Part shown: positions 1 through 12,230 of the stretch, piece by piece | Position numbering within the stretch: the first letter of the stretch is position 1 | Layout: each line of letters starts with the position of its first letter | Assembly (NCBI RefSeq): GCF_023101765.2 | Contig: NC_064236.1 | Span: 2,790,001 to 2,854,000 of the forward strand | DNA: 64,000 nt | DNA from: Spodoptera frugiperda | Taxonomy: Eukaryota; Arthropoda; Insecta; Lepidoptera; Noctuidae | Direction of reading: 5' to 3' | Notes under the pieces: generated by a model | Told to the model about the DNA's origin: nothing | Seen by the model: only the letters and a program-made list of their open reading frames with translations | Database searches by the model: none | Position numbers and translations under genes: made by a program

Positions 1-60
1 GTAAGTCAATGTGCGACAATCATCATTAGATTGATCAAGAGTTAAAATTGGCATTTGTAG
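1..60 (+). other. complete 60-nt intron at window edge
   Basis: The window opens exactly on a consensus splice donor (gtaagt) and bases 51-60 form an acceptor (gcatttgtag) leading into an open frame. The preceding exon lies outside the window. An intron of about 60 nt is at the short end but normal for insects. The pairing of a perfect donor with a near acceptor supports a plus-strand gene crossing the left edge. Confidence 0.55.
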
Positions 61-226
61 GCACTCGTGAATGTACTTAAGCCGATACCAGCTATTGAGG
101 AACGGAGAGAGACATACAGAGGTATTCTGACTACGATTGCCAAATTCATGGGTGTTATGGCAAACCCCTTTTTAGAGAAGGAAGCTTATGTTCAGCAGAA
201 GAAGATGAATAAAGGCGTGATCTATT
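61..226 (+). CDS. internal exon of an unrecognised plus-strand gene
   Basis: Between the acceptor ending at base 60 and a strong donor (t|gtaagttc) at 227 lies an uninterrupted 166-nt frame that starts in phase 0 and ends in phase 1. It encodes about 55 residues rich in Glu, Lys and Arg with one short hydrophobic stretch (IAKFMGVMANPFL) and ends in MNKGVIY. Both splice sites agree with one frame, and third-position use is less AT-biased than the surroundings. I do not recognise the family. No downstream exon was found that I could defend, so the next intron is probably long. A chance open frame between cryptic sites is the alternative. Confidence 0.5.
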
Positions 227-1455
227 GTAAGTTCAACGAATCAAATTGCATTTTGTTCTAGAAAATTGGGAATGATTCTAGAGTGATAACATTGCCTAAT
301 TAGAAAATTGTCAATACGATGGAAACTGCTTAGAACTGGATCTGTTTTAATGGCGAACACAATTACTTACGCATATAAGGTCATTAATAAACATTTATTC
401 AGATTTTATGTACATTTTTAAATAGATACCTATTATGTAAATGTTAATAGGCAGTGTTGTTGTTATGGAAAATAACTAATTAAACATATTACGGTTGTAA
501 ATACTTAATTAAAATAAACAAAACGTGATTCCGAGAAAACGACTTAAATATTGTTTAGTTTTATGGAGAAAACAATCGATAACAATGTGGATTTCAAGGA
601 AAATTTTAATGTTGGTCTTATACGAAGTGGCTACATATATTTACTAGCTGTAGTTATAGTAGGAAACTGCGTAAATAAAAATAAATCATATCGCAATAAA
701 GTGTTATTGCTATTGCCGACTTAATTTCCAATATGTCGGCGATGCAAGGGTACTCGCGCCATGAATGAGTGCATTCATGGAACAAATTGACACATTGCCC
801 CCTGTATGTTTCCACGGCTTCTTCAAGATTAGCCAGAGTATCTACTGGTCTCAGATATAATTGGAAGGTTAATAATGTCATCTTTGACGGCAATTGTTCA
901 AGCCAAGGTTTCTGAAGATTAGAGATTGCTTAGATCAGAACTCAGTAATTGTAGCGAGGTCTAGGTATTACGTTAGATGCCGTGCCTCCGTCAAAAACAT
1001 TCTTGCGTGTTTGTTTACTGAGTCACCACAACTTTGTTTAGTTTTTCTTTTCAATTATTATTTAAATTTTCTGTAAAGATTGTTGTGTTCTTACATTACG
1101 GTGTACCACGACCAATTAGATGTGTGGCGAATCAATTACGTACGAAGGTAGAAAGTACCGTATTTCTAGTTTCTTAATTTCTTATTCTTAACACTGATTT
1201 TGTCCAATTTTGGGTAAAAACTGAACATATTTTAGTACTCGACCTTAATTTATTTATTTTATATTAGGGCAACCAACAGCTAATACGAAGTTTACATAAT
1301 ATCAAGCATAGCTACATGAAGCCAATTATTTCAAATTCCCACTGATGGAAACAAACACTATCAAATCCTGTCAATATTTTTTACATTTTTATAATAAAGG
1401 TAAAGGTAAAAATCAGGTAACTATTGACAGTGCCCACTATTATTTTTCTATGTGA
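227..1455. other. AT-rich noncoding DNA
   Basis: If the exon at 61-226 is real, this is its downstream intron. It contains short chance frames only. A minus-strand frame at 654-893 has a vaguely transposase-like composition but no motif I can name. Confidence 0.5.
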
Positions 1456-1459
1456 TAGG

Positions 1460-1540
1460 AGGTGAACGAGCAGACGGATCACCTGATGGTAAGCGATCAG
1501 CGCCGCTTAATACACGCGCAACACCAGAGGTACTACGTTA
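1460..1540 (-). mobile_element. SINE fragment, ctgatggtaagc family
   Basis: The stretch gagcagacggatcacctg followed by atggtaagcgatcagcgccg and caacaccagaggt is the 3' part of the SINE found nearly complete at 43.8 and 49.3 kb, here inverted and diverged. The body beyond the caccagagg block is missing. Confidence 0.75.
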
Positions 1541-1544
1541 TTCC

Positions 1545-2328
1545 CAAGTTTTAATTATTATTAAACCTATAGGTATTACACTATACCTATATAAACTACT
1601 TTAAATGGTCGGTGTACTATTAACTGATATGACTTGACGATGCTGATTGGGTATTGTTTCACTGTAATGCCTAATTAGAAAAAAATAACAATTCTAATGT
1701 GTTAGGAACTACCTACCTAATTAAACTGGTTATGTAAAATAATAATTAACTTATTTATTCTTCTTATTTAGTGTTATATTCTTTTGTTAACATAAATGGA
1801 GTGTCGCGTTACACGTTTACAAAATGCTATTAGTTTCTTGTCTATAATTCATCGAACATTTTATTATTATTGAAATAAGGAGATTCTTTATTTTTTCTGA
1901 TAGTCTCTCAGATAGTCAGTATGTATATATGAGTGAGGACTATGTTAGATCAAAGGGGTTCTTCAGTATATTAACTTAGTAAGTTTTACCATTTGTGTTA
2001 CGCTTTGCATTGTCTCTGCATTGTTCTCATAAATATGTACAATTATTGATTGGAAAAAAGTAAACGTAGTTTTTTAAATACTTACGAATGGAGGTTCTTT
2101 CTCGTACTTCTCCATTCGTAGCTACAATTTGGAACGAGCACTTAGCTTCACTAACGGATAGACCGACAGACTATTATTTATTTCTTTATTTGTTGACATT
2201 TCAAAATTACCTTGTACCTAAATAAAATTGATTTAGTTATCAATGTGATGGAAAATCAATCAGCAAAATGATTTGGTATGCAGTTAAGAAAATAATAAAA
2301 AATTGATTCGTTACACAGATAGTAGTTA
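1545..2328. other. AT-rich DNA, nothing recognised
   Basis: No convincing exon, splice pair or repeat could be read in this stretch. Confidence 0.4.
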
Positions 2329-2637
2329 GGGTGCTTTTCCACCAGAAATGTGCAATGCTACGAAGATGTAATAGCTAAGCTGTGAAACTGTGTGACCTTT
2401 TCCACTAATATTAAGCTACTCGTATGTAGATGTGAGAGGAAGAATCGCAGTTCGAGTATGCGATGTATCGATAGTCGGGAAGCCATCCATACCACACATC
2501 TTTCCATATAAAATACATAGCTTAACTGAGTCCGTTTCCACCAGAGCTAGCCTATGTGTACCAATGATATATGATTGGTGGAAGTCAAACGCATCCACAG
2601 CAACGTAGCATAGTACATTTCTGGTGGAAAAGCATCC
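2329..2637. mobile_element. MITE with 34-bp terminal inverted repeats (family M1, copy 1)
   Basis: The left end begins gggtgcttttccaccag and the right end is its inverted complement ending ctggtggaaaagcatcc. Over 34 bp the two ends differ at only three positions. The interior carries no transposase. Diverged or partial relatives lie at 33.1, 46.9 and 49.1 kb. A target-site duplication is not clear, so the superfamily is undecided. Confidence 0.8.
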
Positions 2638-2639
2638 AC

Positions 2640-4437
2640 TTATAACCATAATTATAAGTGGTCGACCATCGGTCGGTTCTGAATTTTTGTTAACTTTATA
2701 AATACATATTAGTGAGTTTTTATTAAAAATGTATTTGTAAAGTTATCGTTGTATTGGTTTATCTATAGTTACAGTTTACCATGAGTTTAGTAAGAACTAC
2801 TAGTTCTAAATATTTAGTTATTTAACTTCGTATATAAAGATGGATGTGTTTTGTCCAAACTAATGTGCGTCTCACGTTTTATGTATAGGTGTTTAATGGA
2901 AAAATCCACGCAAATAGGTAGTCATTGAGAGCAAATGTTTAGATACGTTTGTTGTTCAAGATTAAAGTTAGCCTTCGATCTAAAGCGTGATTTAGAGATA
3001 CATGTTTTGGATTCGAATACGGTGCAACATATTAATTTCAGCTCTAGGGAGATATCTAAAAATGAGCTCTAAGTATGGGAATATTACAGCCTACCACTTT
3101 TTAATGATATCTATTTAAGCGTTTAGGTACCTATGTTTTTCTATGCCATTTCTCTACTTATATTATTATACTAAACTTACATAATAATATAATATTATTA
3201 TTATATGGTATATAAATATCGATGTATTGATAATCGAAACACCTAAATAACGACGCATCTTTAAAATCTATCTTAAAAAAAAACGAATTCCAAAATTAAT
3301 TCAATTCCACACCAAACGACGAGTCAACAAAAAAAGAACAACCAAATAAATAAACGAATGATATTGAACAGGATCTGAATACACAGACGTGAATGAACTT
3401 CTAAAACATAATACTCAAACAAAACAAGGAAAATTCACGGGTTATGAACAAATAAATAAAAAACACTAAGAACCTCAAGACCTAAAATATCGTGTATGAT
3501 AGCATTTTGCAGATACATATATTTACAAACATATCACTACGGGGTAGTGGCTAGTATTTTATATGTCTATATAATATCTATCTTCTATCTAGATATCTTT
3601 CATCCACTACCTGGCTCCTACTGAGTGTATAGTGCATTCAACATACCCAACACAAAAATATTTTTTCAAATTGGACCAGTAGTTCCGGTAGATTAGTGCA
3701 TTCAAACAAACAGTTAAACTTTTCAGCTTTGTTTTATATTAGAATAGAGTATATACTTATACATATATAAATAAATTATAATAGTAGTAAAGACAATAGA
3801 TTAAATAAAGAAAAAAGGCAAAATATAATAATATAAAGTACTATAATTATTATTTATAGCAGTTGTTATAAATTATATTGAATAGGTATCGTCTTTACCT
3901 AATTGGTTCAAATTCAATAATTATTTTTGTGATGGACAGTCCGTTTACCGAGGCTATAGGCTATAAAACATCACGCTAGGTTCAAAAGGAGCCAAGCAGA
4001 GTGTGTGTAGCTGGTTGCTATAAAGTTCAGGTCAGCGGTAAGTCTGCGGTGATATTTACTTCAAACGAGGTAAGTAATGTTTATAATAAAGGTACTCTTT
4101 ATGGTATCGCCAATTGGTTGAGAACGAGCCTTTTGGCCAGACCGGCTGTCTCAGGTGCACACCAGGGTTGGCACTTTAGAAATAATAAAATAAACAGCTT
4201 AATAAAAAGCTATGTACAAGTCACTGTCATGATTACTTACAAGGAAAATGATCGTAGGTAATAAAAAATAATGTTTGCAAATTAATGAATTAAAACAATT
4301 AAATGTCCATTATACTTTTATAGTGTTTCTTAAGGAATTACATTAATTGAGTCACGCCATTTTAACATGAGGAGTAATGAGACAGTATTTTAAGATTTTC
4401 AGATGTCAGAGTAGTCAGACTATTTATGAACATAAAA
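2640..4437. other. AT-rich DNA, no gene seen
   Basis: Mostly simple AT-rich sequence. A plus-strand frame at 4001-4261 holds two gtaag-like donors but no acceptor or coding bias that would make it an exon. Confidence 0.4.
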
Positions 4438-4575
4438 GTAGCCTATTCCAGACCATAATCTACCCCTGTATCAAATTTGATCCGGATCCCTACAGCCGTT
4501 TTGGCGCGCAGGAGTAGGTAACTAACAAATAAATATACAAACTTTCGCATTTACATATAATATTGGTAGGATAAC
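4438..4575 (+). repeat. RTE-like non-LTR tail (family T1)
   Basis: The run tattccagaccataatctac, then tttgatccggatccctacag, ccgttttggcg and aaactttcgcat before an AT-rich end is shared with 16.67-16.84 kb and, more diverged, 60.81-60.92 kb. It resembles the 3' tails of insect RTE-type LINEs and their SINEs. That assignment is from general knowledge, not a search. Confidence 0.6.
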
Positions 4576-5157
4576 TTCAGACGAGACACAAAACACAAAA
4601 ATCCATTGGAAAAAAATTATCCTCATGTGTGATTTATATCTAAGTCACATAAATCTAAGTACTTCCCATAATATTCGTATCATGTATTACGCGTTATTCA
4701 AAGCCGATCTCTGACAAGTATTATCTAAGAGTGCAAATAGTAGAGTGAAATGTCATAATATTGCAAGCACTCTCGAAAATTAGCATCGTTAGTCTCCTAG
4801 TACTAGTATGTCTACCAACGACGAAATCTACAACCGATCATGATTCAAGATTTTTTGAATTTTAGAAATTGTCCAAATATCATAATAGAAAGCTTATATT
4901 CGTCTAAGTAAAGAGATATGAATATTACCTACAACACTTCTATTACAGTCTATTTTAAAAACCAAAAATATTAAACTCACTTATTTAAAGTTCCTATTAA
5001 AAGTAAATTAAAAATAATATGGTCATAAGAATCAACAGGAATAATAGTTTACAGACAACGCGAGTGCGGTAACACGCCTTAGGAAATTAACAAACAACTT
5101 TAATTAAGATATTACATAATATTGCGACTTAACACTATAGAAATAAAATCTTGCACT

Positions 5158-5262
5158 ATTTTTAACCGATTTTTTAAATAGGAGGCTCTCCTTTTTGACC
5201 TGTTTGTATGTTTGTCCGCGATAATCTCTCGTTTAGCTGAACCGACTTTGATGCGGTATGCA
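5158..5262 (-). repeat. fragment of the aagtcggtta repeat family
   Basis: A diverged ggaggctctcctttttgacc block precedes tgtttgtatgtttgtccgcg and a segment related to the repeat at 21.96-22.23 kb. It looks like a non-autonomous element tail and has no coding content. Confidence 0.45.
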
Positions 5263-5299
5263 GGAAACAGTTAATTACCTATACTTAGGAGAGATAATA

Positions 5300-6415
5300 A
5301 ATTTTAATTTAGCTTTTAATATATTTACCCTATTACTAAAATTATTTATTGCTCAGTGCCAACCCTGTATACGTTCACTGTGTGCCGGCCCTTAGGCGTT
5401 CGTCGATGAAACCAGATTGTACTGGATTTCGCCGAGAGTGAGAAATGATTGCAGTCGGGTGATTCTGCAACATGTTTGCTATAATATGTTTATATACTAA
5501 TTTACTGACCTTCGGAAAGTAGGTTGCAATAAATTACTAGACATATTAGACTAGGGTATGTGAATATGTAAAAAAAAATTGCTAGTAGTTTTATCACATG
5601 TATTTATAAAAGACTGTCCTACATTCACTTAGAGTTATCAAACATAGTACTTTACTTATACTGAATATTCCGTCTACTTATTTTTAGTAAGTATATAACA
5701 AAAGTAGTATAGGACAAATAAGTAGACATTTAGAAATGTCAAAAAATAAAAGGCCTATAGTAGGTAGGTAACTAAGTATAACGACTATATATTATGGCAA
5801 ATAACGTAATTAGTAATGTAATTGCATTCATCTGTCATTACATTATGTATTAATTATGAGTACATAAGCCACCACTTGTAGTTCTAAGCCTAGATCAATT
5901 GTCTAATTGAACATCTTAGAAAGGACACCTATTATCATTCAATTTAATGTATACTTAGTGAGAAACATAAAAACGATTTACCTCCGTACTCAGAGAAATT
6001 TAATGGTTAGATACTTAGTCCGGTCATTAGAAAAGATTTTCGATACAAAATCTTTACTAACGTACAGTATAAATAAATGTCTCAGAGTGCGCCAGTAATA
6101 AAGAAACATTAAAGCAAATTAAACAAAATTGCAATGAACAGAACGTCCATATTTGATACACAATGACGTCAACCAAAAAACTATAACAAATAAAATTAAA
6201 TATAATGTTTGTGTGTCTACTGAGCACTCCGTTACGCACGCTAGTTACGCAAGCTTCATCTAAAATTAAAACATCGGTCTTTATTATTTTATCGTTTATG
6301 CCATTTACACGCGAATCCTCAATGGACACTCGACTTATTATAGATTTTAGATATAATTTTCAAGAGTATAGGTACAATTGTCACATCTTTACTCTATCCT
6401 AAGAGAACAAAGGAG
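5300..6415. other. AT-rich DNA, no gene seen
   Basis: Short overlapping frames on both strands near 6.06-6.40 kb are mutually exclusive and lack splice or start context. Nothing else stands out. Confidence 0.4.
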
Positions 6416-6416
6416 A

Positions 6417-6600
6417 CTTTTTTTGAGAGGGGGGGGGGGGATTTATCCAATGACTTCTCTCGCCTTGGGCGAAGCTTAAGGGAGTGTCAGACTCTTACTG
6501 ACTATAAACCACCATGTTCCTACTCCTGCTTTTCGAGCCGGAGTCCCGGTAAACCGCTGGCCGTCCGCAGCTCCGGGAGTAAGGGACATTTGGGAGAGAT
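6417..6600 (-). mobile_element. 5'-truncated R1-type LINE tail
   Basis: The plus strand shows a T-run, a G-run (6431-6440) and then tgacttctctcgccttggg and ttactgactataaaccacc, which is the inverted 3' UTR of the LINE whose coding end is seen at 50.5-51.5 kb. The copy is only about 180 bp long and more diverged than the one at 52.9 kb. Confidence 0.75.
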
Positions 6601-7269
6601 AGGGGTTTCTAATAAACCTGAACCTTTAAAACTTAAGGATCACAGTTTCAGTTCATCAGTTAGTTAAGTGTGGAGATGGATCTGGTGAGTGGAGGCTCCT
6701 AGTCCAGCGATAGACTGTCACAGGCTGATGATGTCGTTCAATTATCGGAAATATCATTGATTACACAGTTATTTGCAAAAAAAATATACTTATATTGACC
6801 CTATAATGGGTCTTAAGAAGACATAAATAATATCTAGTTTATTTATATTATTAAAGGATTGTTTTTGCGAAGAGTTTCTGTTACTTATATGATACAAGGT
6901 CGCTCATTTCAAGCTGTACCAGTCTACGTCTGCCGACGTCCCTGGTGTGCCTAATTATAGATTCCTGTTCTAATTTTACTGCGGACTAGAGTTACAACTA
7001 AGCCGTTAAACATGAGTTTTAATTATACTTCAATTTCTAATTTATAAAAGTTGAGATACATCGGTAAGATGTCTACTGATGAGCCGACTATAAAATGTCA
7101 GTTTAACTTGATTGATAATTGTTTTGAAGTTTCAAGTTCAATATTATGTAAAATCAAATAATACACAAAGAATTATAATTAGGTACCGTACTGTAATATA
7201 TTGTAGATGTACTCGTATTTAGTAAAAGATATACCCCTTCAATGAACAAAGATCGAATATTGCAAACAC

Positions 7270-7960
7270 CAGTTTTTAGGTCAGAGCATGTTGTAGCAGA
7301 ATCCCCCAGCTGCGTACGCGGCGATTTCATTGCAATCGTTTAATGCCGCGCATGCGCAGTGCCGGGACGCGCCCGCGCACTACCAGCCGACGTCGGTCGT
7401 CGCCTTAATTACCGCTACTTAAACTCCGCAGCCACTACTAACGAAACTTGCGAAAAAGAAATTTCCATAACTGGTTTCCGAAACCAAGGCCGGTTTGACC
7501 GACTACATGTTGCCGTATTTTCGCAAGTTCCACCCAAAAACGTATAGCGAGGTGCGTCAGCTGCATTCGGCTTAATTTTTTGCTAAGGACGTGAAGTATG
7601 TTCGGGTCATTGACATGTTGAATATGTTATGTATCGACATGTCGGGTCGAAACTTGAGGAGCGACCTTGGAGTCATAAGGTCTAGATGAAATGGTGTAGC
7701 GAGGAAGGTACTTGTTAAAGATGTGGTTGAGGTTTATAGTTCCCAGTTAGTTCGAGTAACAGTTGCTAGAGATAATGGTGGTGCCAGGGGCGGTGGCCAG
7801 CTGGTTTCCAGTGAAGGGGTGTTCCAGTACCGCCGTCATTATGACGAACGTATTTATTGCTCGACGCCGACGTCGCGAATGTTGCGTTTTGTACTGACGT
7901 GTTATTACCTCCAGCTTAGGATGTGTGCACAAGTGTAAGGCTTCGAATGTAATAAAGTTT
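7270..7960. promoter_or_regulatory. GC-rich island, possible promoter or enhancer
   Basis: This roughly 700-bp patch is much richer in GC and CpG than its AT-rich flanks. It contains cgcgcatgcgca at 7347-7358, an exact fit to the NRF-1/Erect-wing consensus, and tgcgtcagctg near 7553. Frames on both strands (7359-7547, 7723-7938) are open but show no conserved feature. In AT-rich insect genomes such islands often mark promoters with untranslated first exons. A donor-like gag|gtgcgt lies near 7550. Function is inferred only from composition and motifs. Confidence 0.35.
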
Positions 7961-7964
7961 GTAT

Positions 7965-8740
7965 GTAATGTATAGAGACTTTTCTGGAGACCAAAGTTAT
8001 ATCCTTAATTAGGCACTTTTGAAACGTCAAATTGAATTGTTGTGACAGTTTGTCTGTCAGTAAAGCTAGGTGCTCGTTTCAAAGTGTAGCTTCGAATGGA
8101 GAAGAATGTGAAACTTCATCGTTACTCTTTAAAAAAAGATTTTGTACAATATCTCTGATACATTACTTAATCCTTTACCTTTTGTATTTAACACTTAAGA
8201 GATAACAAATAAGTATTTTAAAGACATGTAACGATTTTACTAAGTGCTTATGATCTTAACTACAATCAATCAAAGACTAGGATCTAATTAGTTATGTAAG
8301 TACTTAATAATAAATCGCGCGAACATACTTTAATCTAAGTCAAATGTCAGTAAAGTGAATTCAATAAAAAACTACTGTAATATAAAAATATACAATTTAA
8401 CGATCCAGACTGAGACCATCGTGGCAGACCGAATCTAGTTTTTTTTCCTTTTAGTTGGATACGGTGTTACAAGGAAAACTGTACCCTATGCACATACGTA
8501 TAACAGCAACGTCTCAATTAAGATTACAACTAAAGGAGAATTATCTATATTATAGTTCATAATTGCTTGCTTCTTAATTGCATTGTCCATCTATCTGAGC
8601 GCGTCTGCGCAAGTCTTTACTCTGTTTCATAATATTTATTTTACGTAACGACTTGGAAGGATCCGTGGACCGACAGTATCTACAGTCTCTCTAGACAGAT
8701 GGATTTAAGCACTAGTCTATAAGTATTGGTTAGATGCTGA
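7965..8740. other. AT-rich DNA, nothing recognised
   Basis: No exon, repeat match or motif that I can support. Confidence 0.4.
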
Positions 8741-8755
8741 TATTCGAAACACACT

Positions 8756-8998
8756 TTTTTTGAGGGGGGAAAATCATCCAATGACTTCTCCCGCCTTGGA
8801 CGAGGCGAGATCCGTGTCAGACTCTTACTGACTAAAAACCATCCCGTTCCTTCTCCTGCTTTTCGAGCCGGAGCCCCGGTAAACCCGCTAGGTAGTCCGC
8901 AGCTCCGGATTAGGCATCAGCCCTACTGGGCCCCATCTGTGGTGGTCTGGCTCTTTGAGCCGCGCGCGGAACGCGACGCGCCGTACGCACGGGTCTGG
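8756..8998 (-). mobile_element. 5'-truncated R1-type LINE insertion with target-site duplication
   Basis: An inverted LINE 3' end starts with a T-run and continues through the gacttctcccgccttgg block into ggccccatctgtggtggtct and a cgcgcggaacgcgacgcgcc segment, as at 40.0 and 51.2 kb. It is flanked by tattcgaaacacact (8741-8755) and tatccgaaacacact (8999-9013), a 15-bp duplication with one mismatch. Length is about 243 bp, so it retains only the 3' UTR. Confidence 0.9.
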
Positions 8999-9013
8999 TA
9001 TCCGAAACACACT

Positions 9014-10300
9014 AGAGCTAAGATGCTGGGAAGAGCTATGAAGTGTGGAGATCACTCATTTGACTTAAACAAAACCACAAGTATTACTAGTCCACAGAAG
9101 CATTTAAAACAACCAAAATAATTTTTTTTCAAACTAAATAAATGATTGAATTAATCAAGTATTAAATTCTGTATGAACAGCTCCATGTTCCTTGACCACA
9201 GAAGAGCTGTAATGTTGTAGGTTGTCTAGAAATGTTACGGACAAGTGGCGGGGCTGTTGCAATGTCGTATTTGTTAAGAGTATTCAAATTAGTTAAAAGA
9301 GAAAAATGCTCTTTTTGGCTTACCTACTGGGTCTATTTCGCTAATTGTGTAGGTATAGTCAGCTAGGATGATAACAAATATTTGGTTTAAATTAAGTCAT
9401 AAGAGGTCTCCTCATAAAGTATGTATGATTCATCTCAGTGTTAAAATAAAGGTATTTACGGAAAACTCTAGATATAGCTAAAGTTGGTATATTTCCATGT
9501 TTACATAAAATATTGAATAATTTGTTATCAACATTTGTTTGGTTTACCTTCTAATATAAATAGGTTTCAAGTAATCGATGCAGCGACGCTCAATGTCAAT
9601 GCATTGTTCCGCACCGACATCCAATCAAATATTCATGAAATATCGTTGACTAATTAGACATAATTCGTTTCTATAACAGACTGACTGGCAGACTGCTGTT
9701 AATATACCACACGATGGTACACCAACGTATTTTCGACTTAATGACCGTATACTATAGAGTTGAGAATGTGTTACTGGTTTGTGCAAAGGGACAAGTGCAT
9801 TCAAACTTTTCCACCTTTAATGGGTTCTTTGATTACTTAGTACAATCTTTTAGATTTCATATATAATTATCTTCTTAACGCTAATAAACAAGCCAATCAA
9901 CGTGGGTTTCGGGGAACTACAAAGATTAATTGAAGTAATCATTAACAGTTGTGGCCAAACACGAGACAATGTCGCGTCTTAATTATAACTTGGATCGAAG
10001 ACCATTTTGACCATTCACAGTACAATGTAGGTACAAAGGCGCTCGACTTAAGCCCATTAAATAATAATAAGCCCATCAGCCATTAATAATTAATCAGCCA
10101 TTATTAATGGCTATAATAACTATTAGTTAAGCCCATTGTAATATTAGATTTGGACCTGAATAAAAAAAAAATCAGAAACTAGGAAGAAAAGAAAACGATG
10201 CCTTTCGTCGGCTCCATTAGTCTAAAACTGTTAAAGAAGAAATGCTACGTAACCTAATACTGAAATATGCAGTAAAAAAAACTAAATAACTCCCAACGAG
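9014..10300. other. AT-rich DNA with short hairpins
   Basis: No gene is visible. Around 10,079-10,110 gccattaataat recurs inverted as attattaatggc, a small AT-rich hairpin. Confidence 0.4.
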
Positions 10301-10429
10301 TCTAATTCCTAGTCACTAAGTACATATAGACGCACGCAAATGGAGGAATGGTCATAATTTGCAACACTTTTGCCCACGCTCGGCGGCCGGTAATATGTAA
10401 AGACCTAAAGACGACAATAATTGATTGGC

Positions 10430-10480
10430 AAACGCACGTGCTACTGGCTGTGCACGTGTGGTACTCAGCGGACAGCTGGC
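10430..10480. promoter_or_regulatory. paired CACGTG E-boxes plus CAGCTG
   Basis: Two palindromic CACGTG boxes occupy 10,435-10,440 and 10,453-10,458, 18 bp apart, followed by CAGCTG at 10,473-10,478. Closely spaced CACGTG pairs are bound by bHLH-PAS dimers such as CLOCK-CYCLE and by Myc/Max-type factors. Neither strand nearby shows a promoter or exon I can support, so this would be an intronic or intergenic element. Confidence 0.3.
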
Positions 10481-10499
10481 TAGAGACGCACAAAGTAGA

Positions 10500-12230
10500 T
10501 TTCAGAAGATCTAAGGATTAGTTTAGGTTTTGATACTAGTGATGAGAACAGCGGTTAGAACTGCGTCTAGGTGAATTCTTCTGTCCTACGTACGGTGGGT
10601 TAAATCACGAATATAAACAAGAGGAAGAATGTGACAGTTGTTTTTTTAAATCACCTTTGGTAACCTGTAAAATCATAGGTACTTATATGTTACTCCTCCA
10701 CACATCACGGAAAATGTGTAGAGCCTCTCTTCTATCAAGATGAGAACTAGTTTAGCCATCTTTTTAGGTTATGAAGGTAAGATTTGAAGCTGATTATCTG
10801 TTGAGATTGCCACATTTTCCAAACTCAGATTATAACATTATTATAATCAGAAGAACGATGTACGTTATTTAATATAGACACGTAGACAAGGAGACATTCG
10901 TGAATACTGAAGCAGAAAACCTGTAAATAGATGCCATCAATCAGAATTATGGAGTAGCTCGTAGTGAAGCAAGTAGTATTGTAGTAGTACGAGTAGTATT
11001 TCTGATCTATTCTCCGCGTGTTACGAGCGTAGTACGCGATATTTGATGTCCGCCGGGCCCGCGGCACCGGTCCAACTGCACACCGCTTCAAAATACTTTT
11101 AAAAGCTTCCATGTGTTCGTCAATTAATACGAAACGTGAAATATTGCACACTCTACGTACCACGGTACTAAATAACGTTGACATTACCCAAGAACTCGAT
11201 GAATCGTGGTCTCGTTTAGTATCAATAAATAAATTAGTCTTAAAGTAGTTAGTCTTTCGTCATCCAAACATTTTGGAATTCCTGGTTTTGTATAAATGTA
11301 TCAATATGTATGTGTACCCACACATGCATGCATGCATGTGAAGTTTGCATGTGGTGTGATAGTACCTAAACATTTCATTCTATTTATTGTTATATTTGCA
11401 ATCTGCACTATTTCGAAGTGGTGATTTATTACGAGACCTATTAACCTTCTTTAAAATTGCCTGTAGGTGATAGACACATGTAAGTATTTGCTGATGCTGG
11501 TCTTTGTCAGTACCTAATTTCATTCTCATTAACTGTAGGAAGAGTGGTCAGCTAGTTAGACAGCATTGGCATCATCGACGCATTTGGCGGAGTTCGGCAC
11601 ATTGTATATCTAAAATAGATATTAACACGAAACATATTGTCATGTAAACATCGCTCATGACTTAAAATAAATATTACATGCACATTTATTTGTATTGCTA
11701 TTGTTTACCTTTCATAATACACTTTGTTTTTATTTACCTACTATATGCTAAACAAGCCTAAGTAACTGTTAACCCACAAGTGCGAGTAATTCGGTTTATT
11801 TTTACCGTAACCTTGGAATTGCGACAATTCTTTCTACGTCGTAAGAAAGGTAGCCCACATAAAAAGTTCACACTTGGCAAAGAATTCTATAGATTTTCCA
11901 AGCGTTTAATGGTTCTAGATTGATCCCTAAGACAACGCTGCCAAACACATTAAATATAGGACTTATAAGTACATAGATAGTCTGCTGGTTATTATAGCTG
12001 GAGCAACAAGCGGCAGTGTCACAGTCCACTGACAAATGGTTGTTATGATGTTCAGAAGCTTTCACCTTTTGCCCGGTTCGAGAGACTTGAGTGAAAAATG
12101 ATGATTTATTTTCTTACTCCGTGCCCTTGGACGCGTTGCCAGAATATTTGTGTTAAACGTGCGTTTTTTCAGCATTCGCACGTTACGAAAAACGAGAGTT
12201 CTGTTTTAATTCAGTCAATCAGAGACATCA
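10500..12230. other. AT-rich DNA, no supported gene
   Basis: The 119-codon minus-strand frame at 10,825-11,184 is the longest here but runs through low-complexity TAG/TAC repeats and has no recognisable domain. Confidence 0.35.

Noticed and set aside
654..893. minus-strand frame with a transposase-like feel
   Set aside because: No catalytic motif or terminal repeats could be identified, and the similarity is only an impression.
5395..5500. exon-like frame after cggcccttag
   Set aside because: It is open for about 34 codons, but the phase does not fit the left-edge exon (a stop appears at once) and no donor follows.
10825..11184. 119-codon minus-strand frame
   Set aside because: It crosses low-complexity TAG/TAC sequence, has no recognisable domain and no splice or promoter context.
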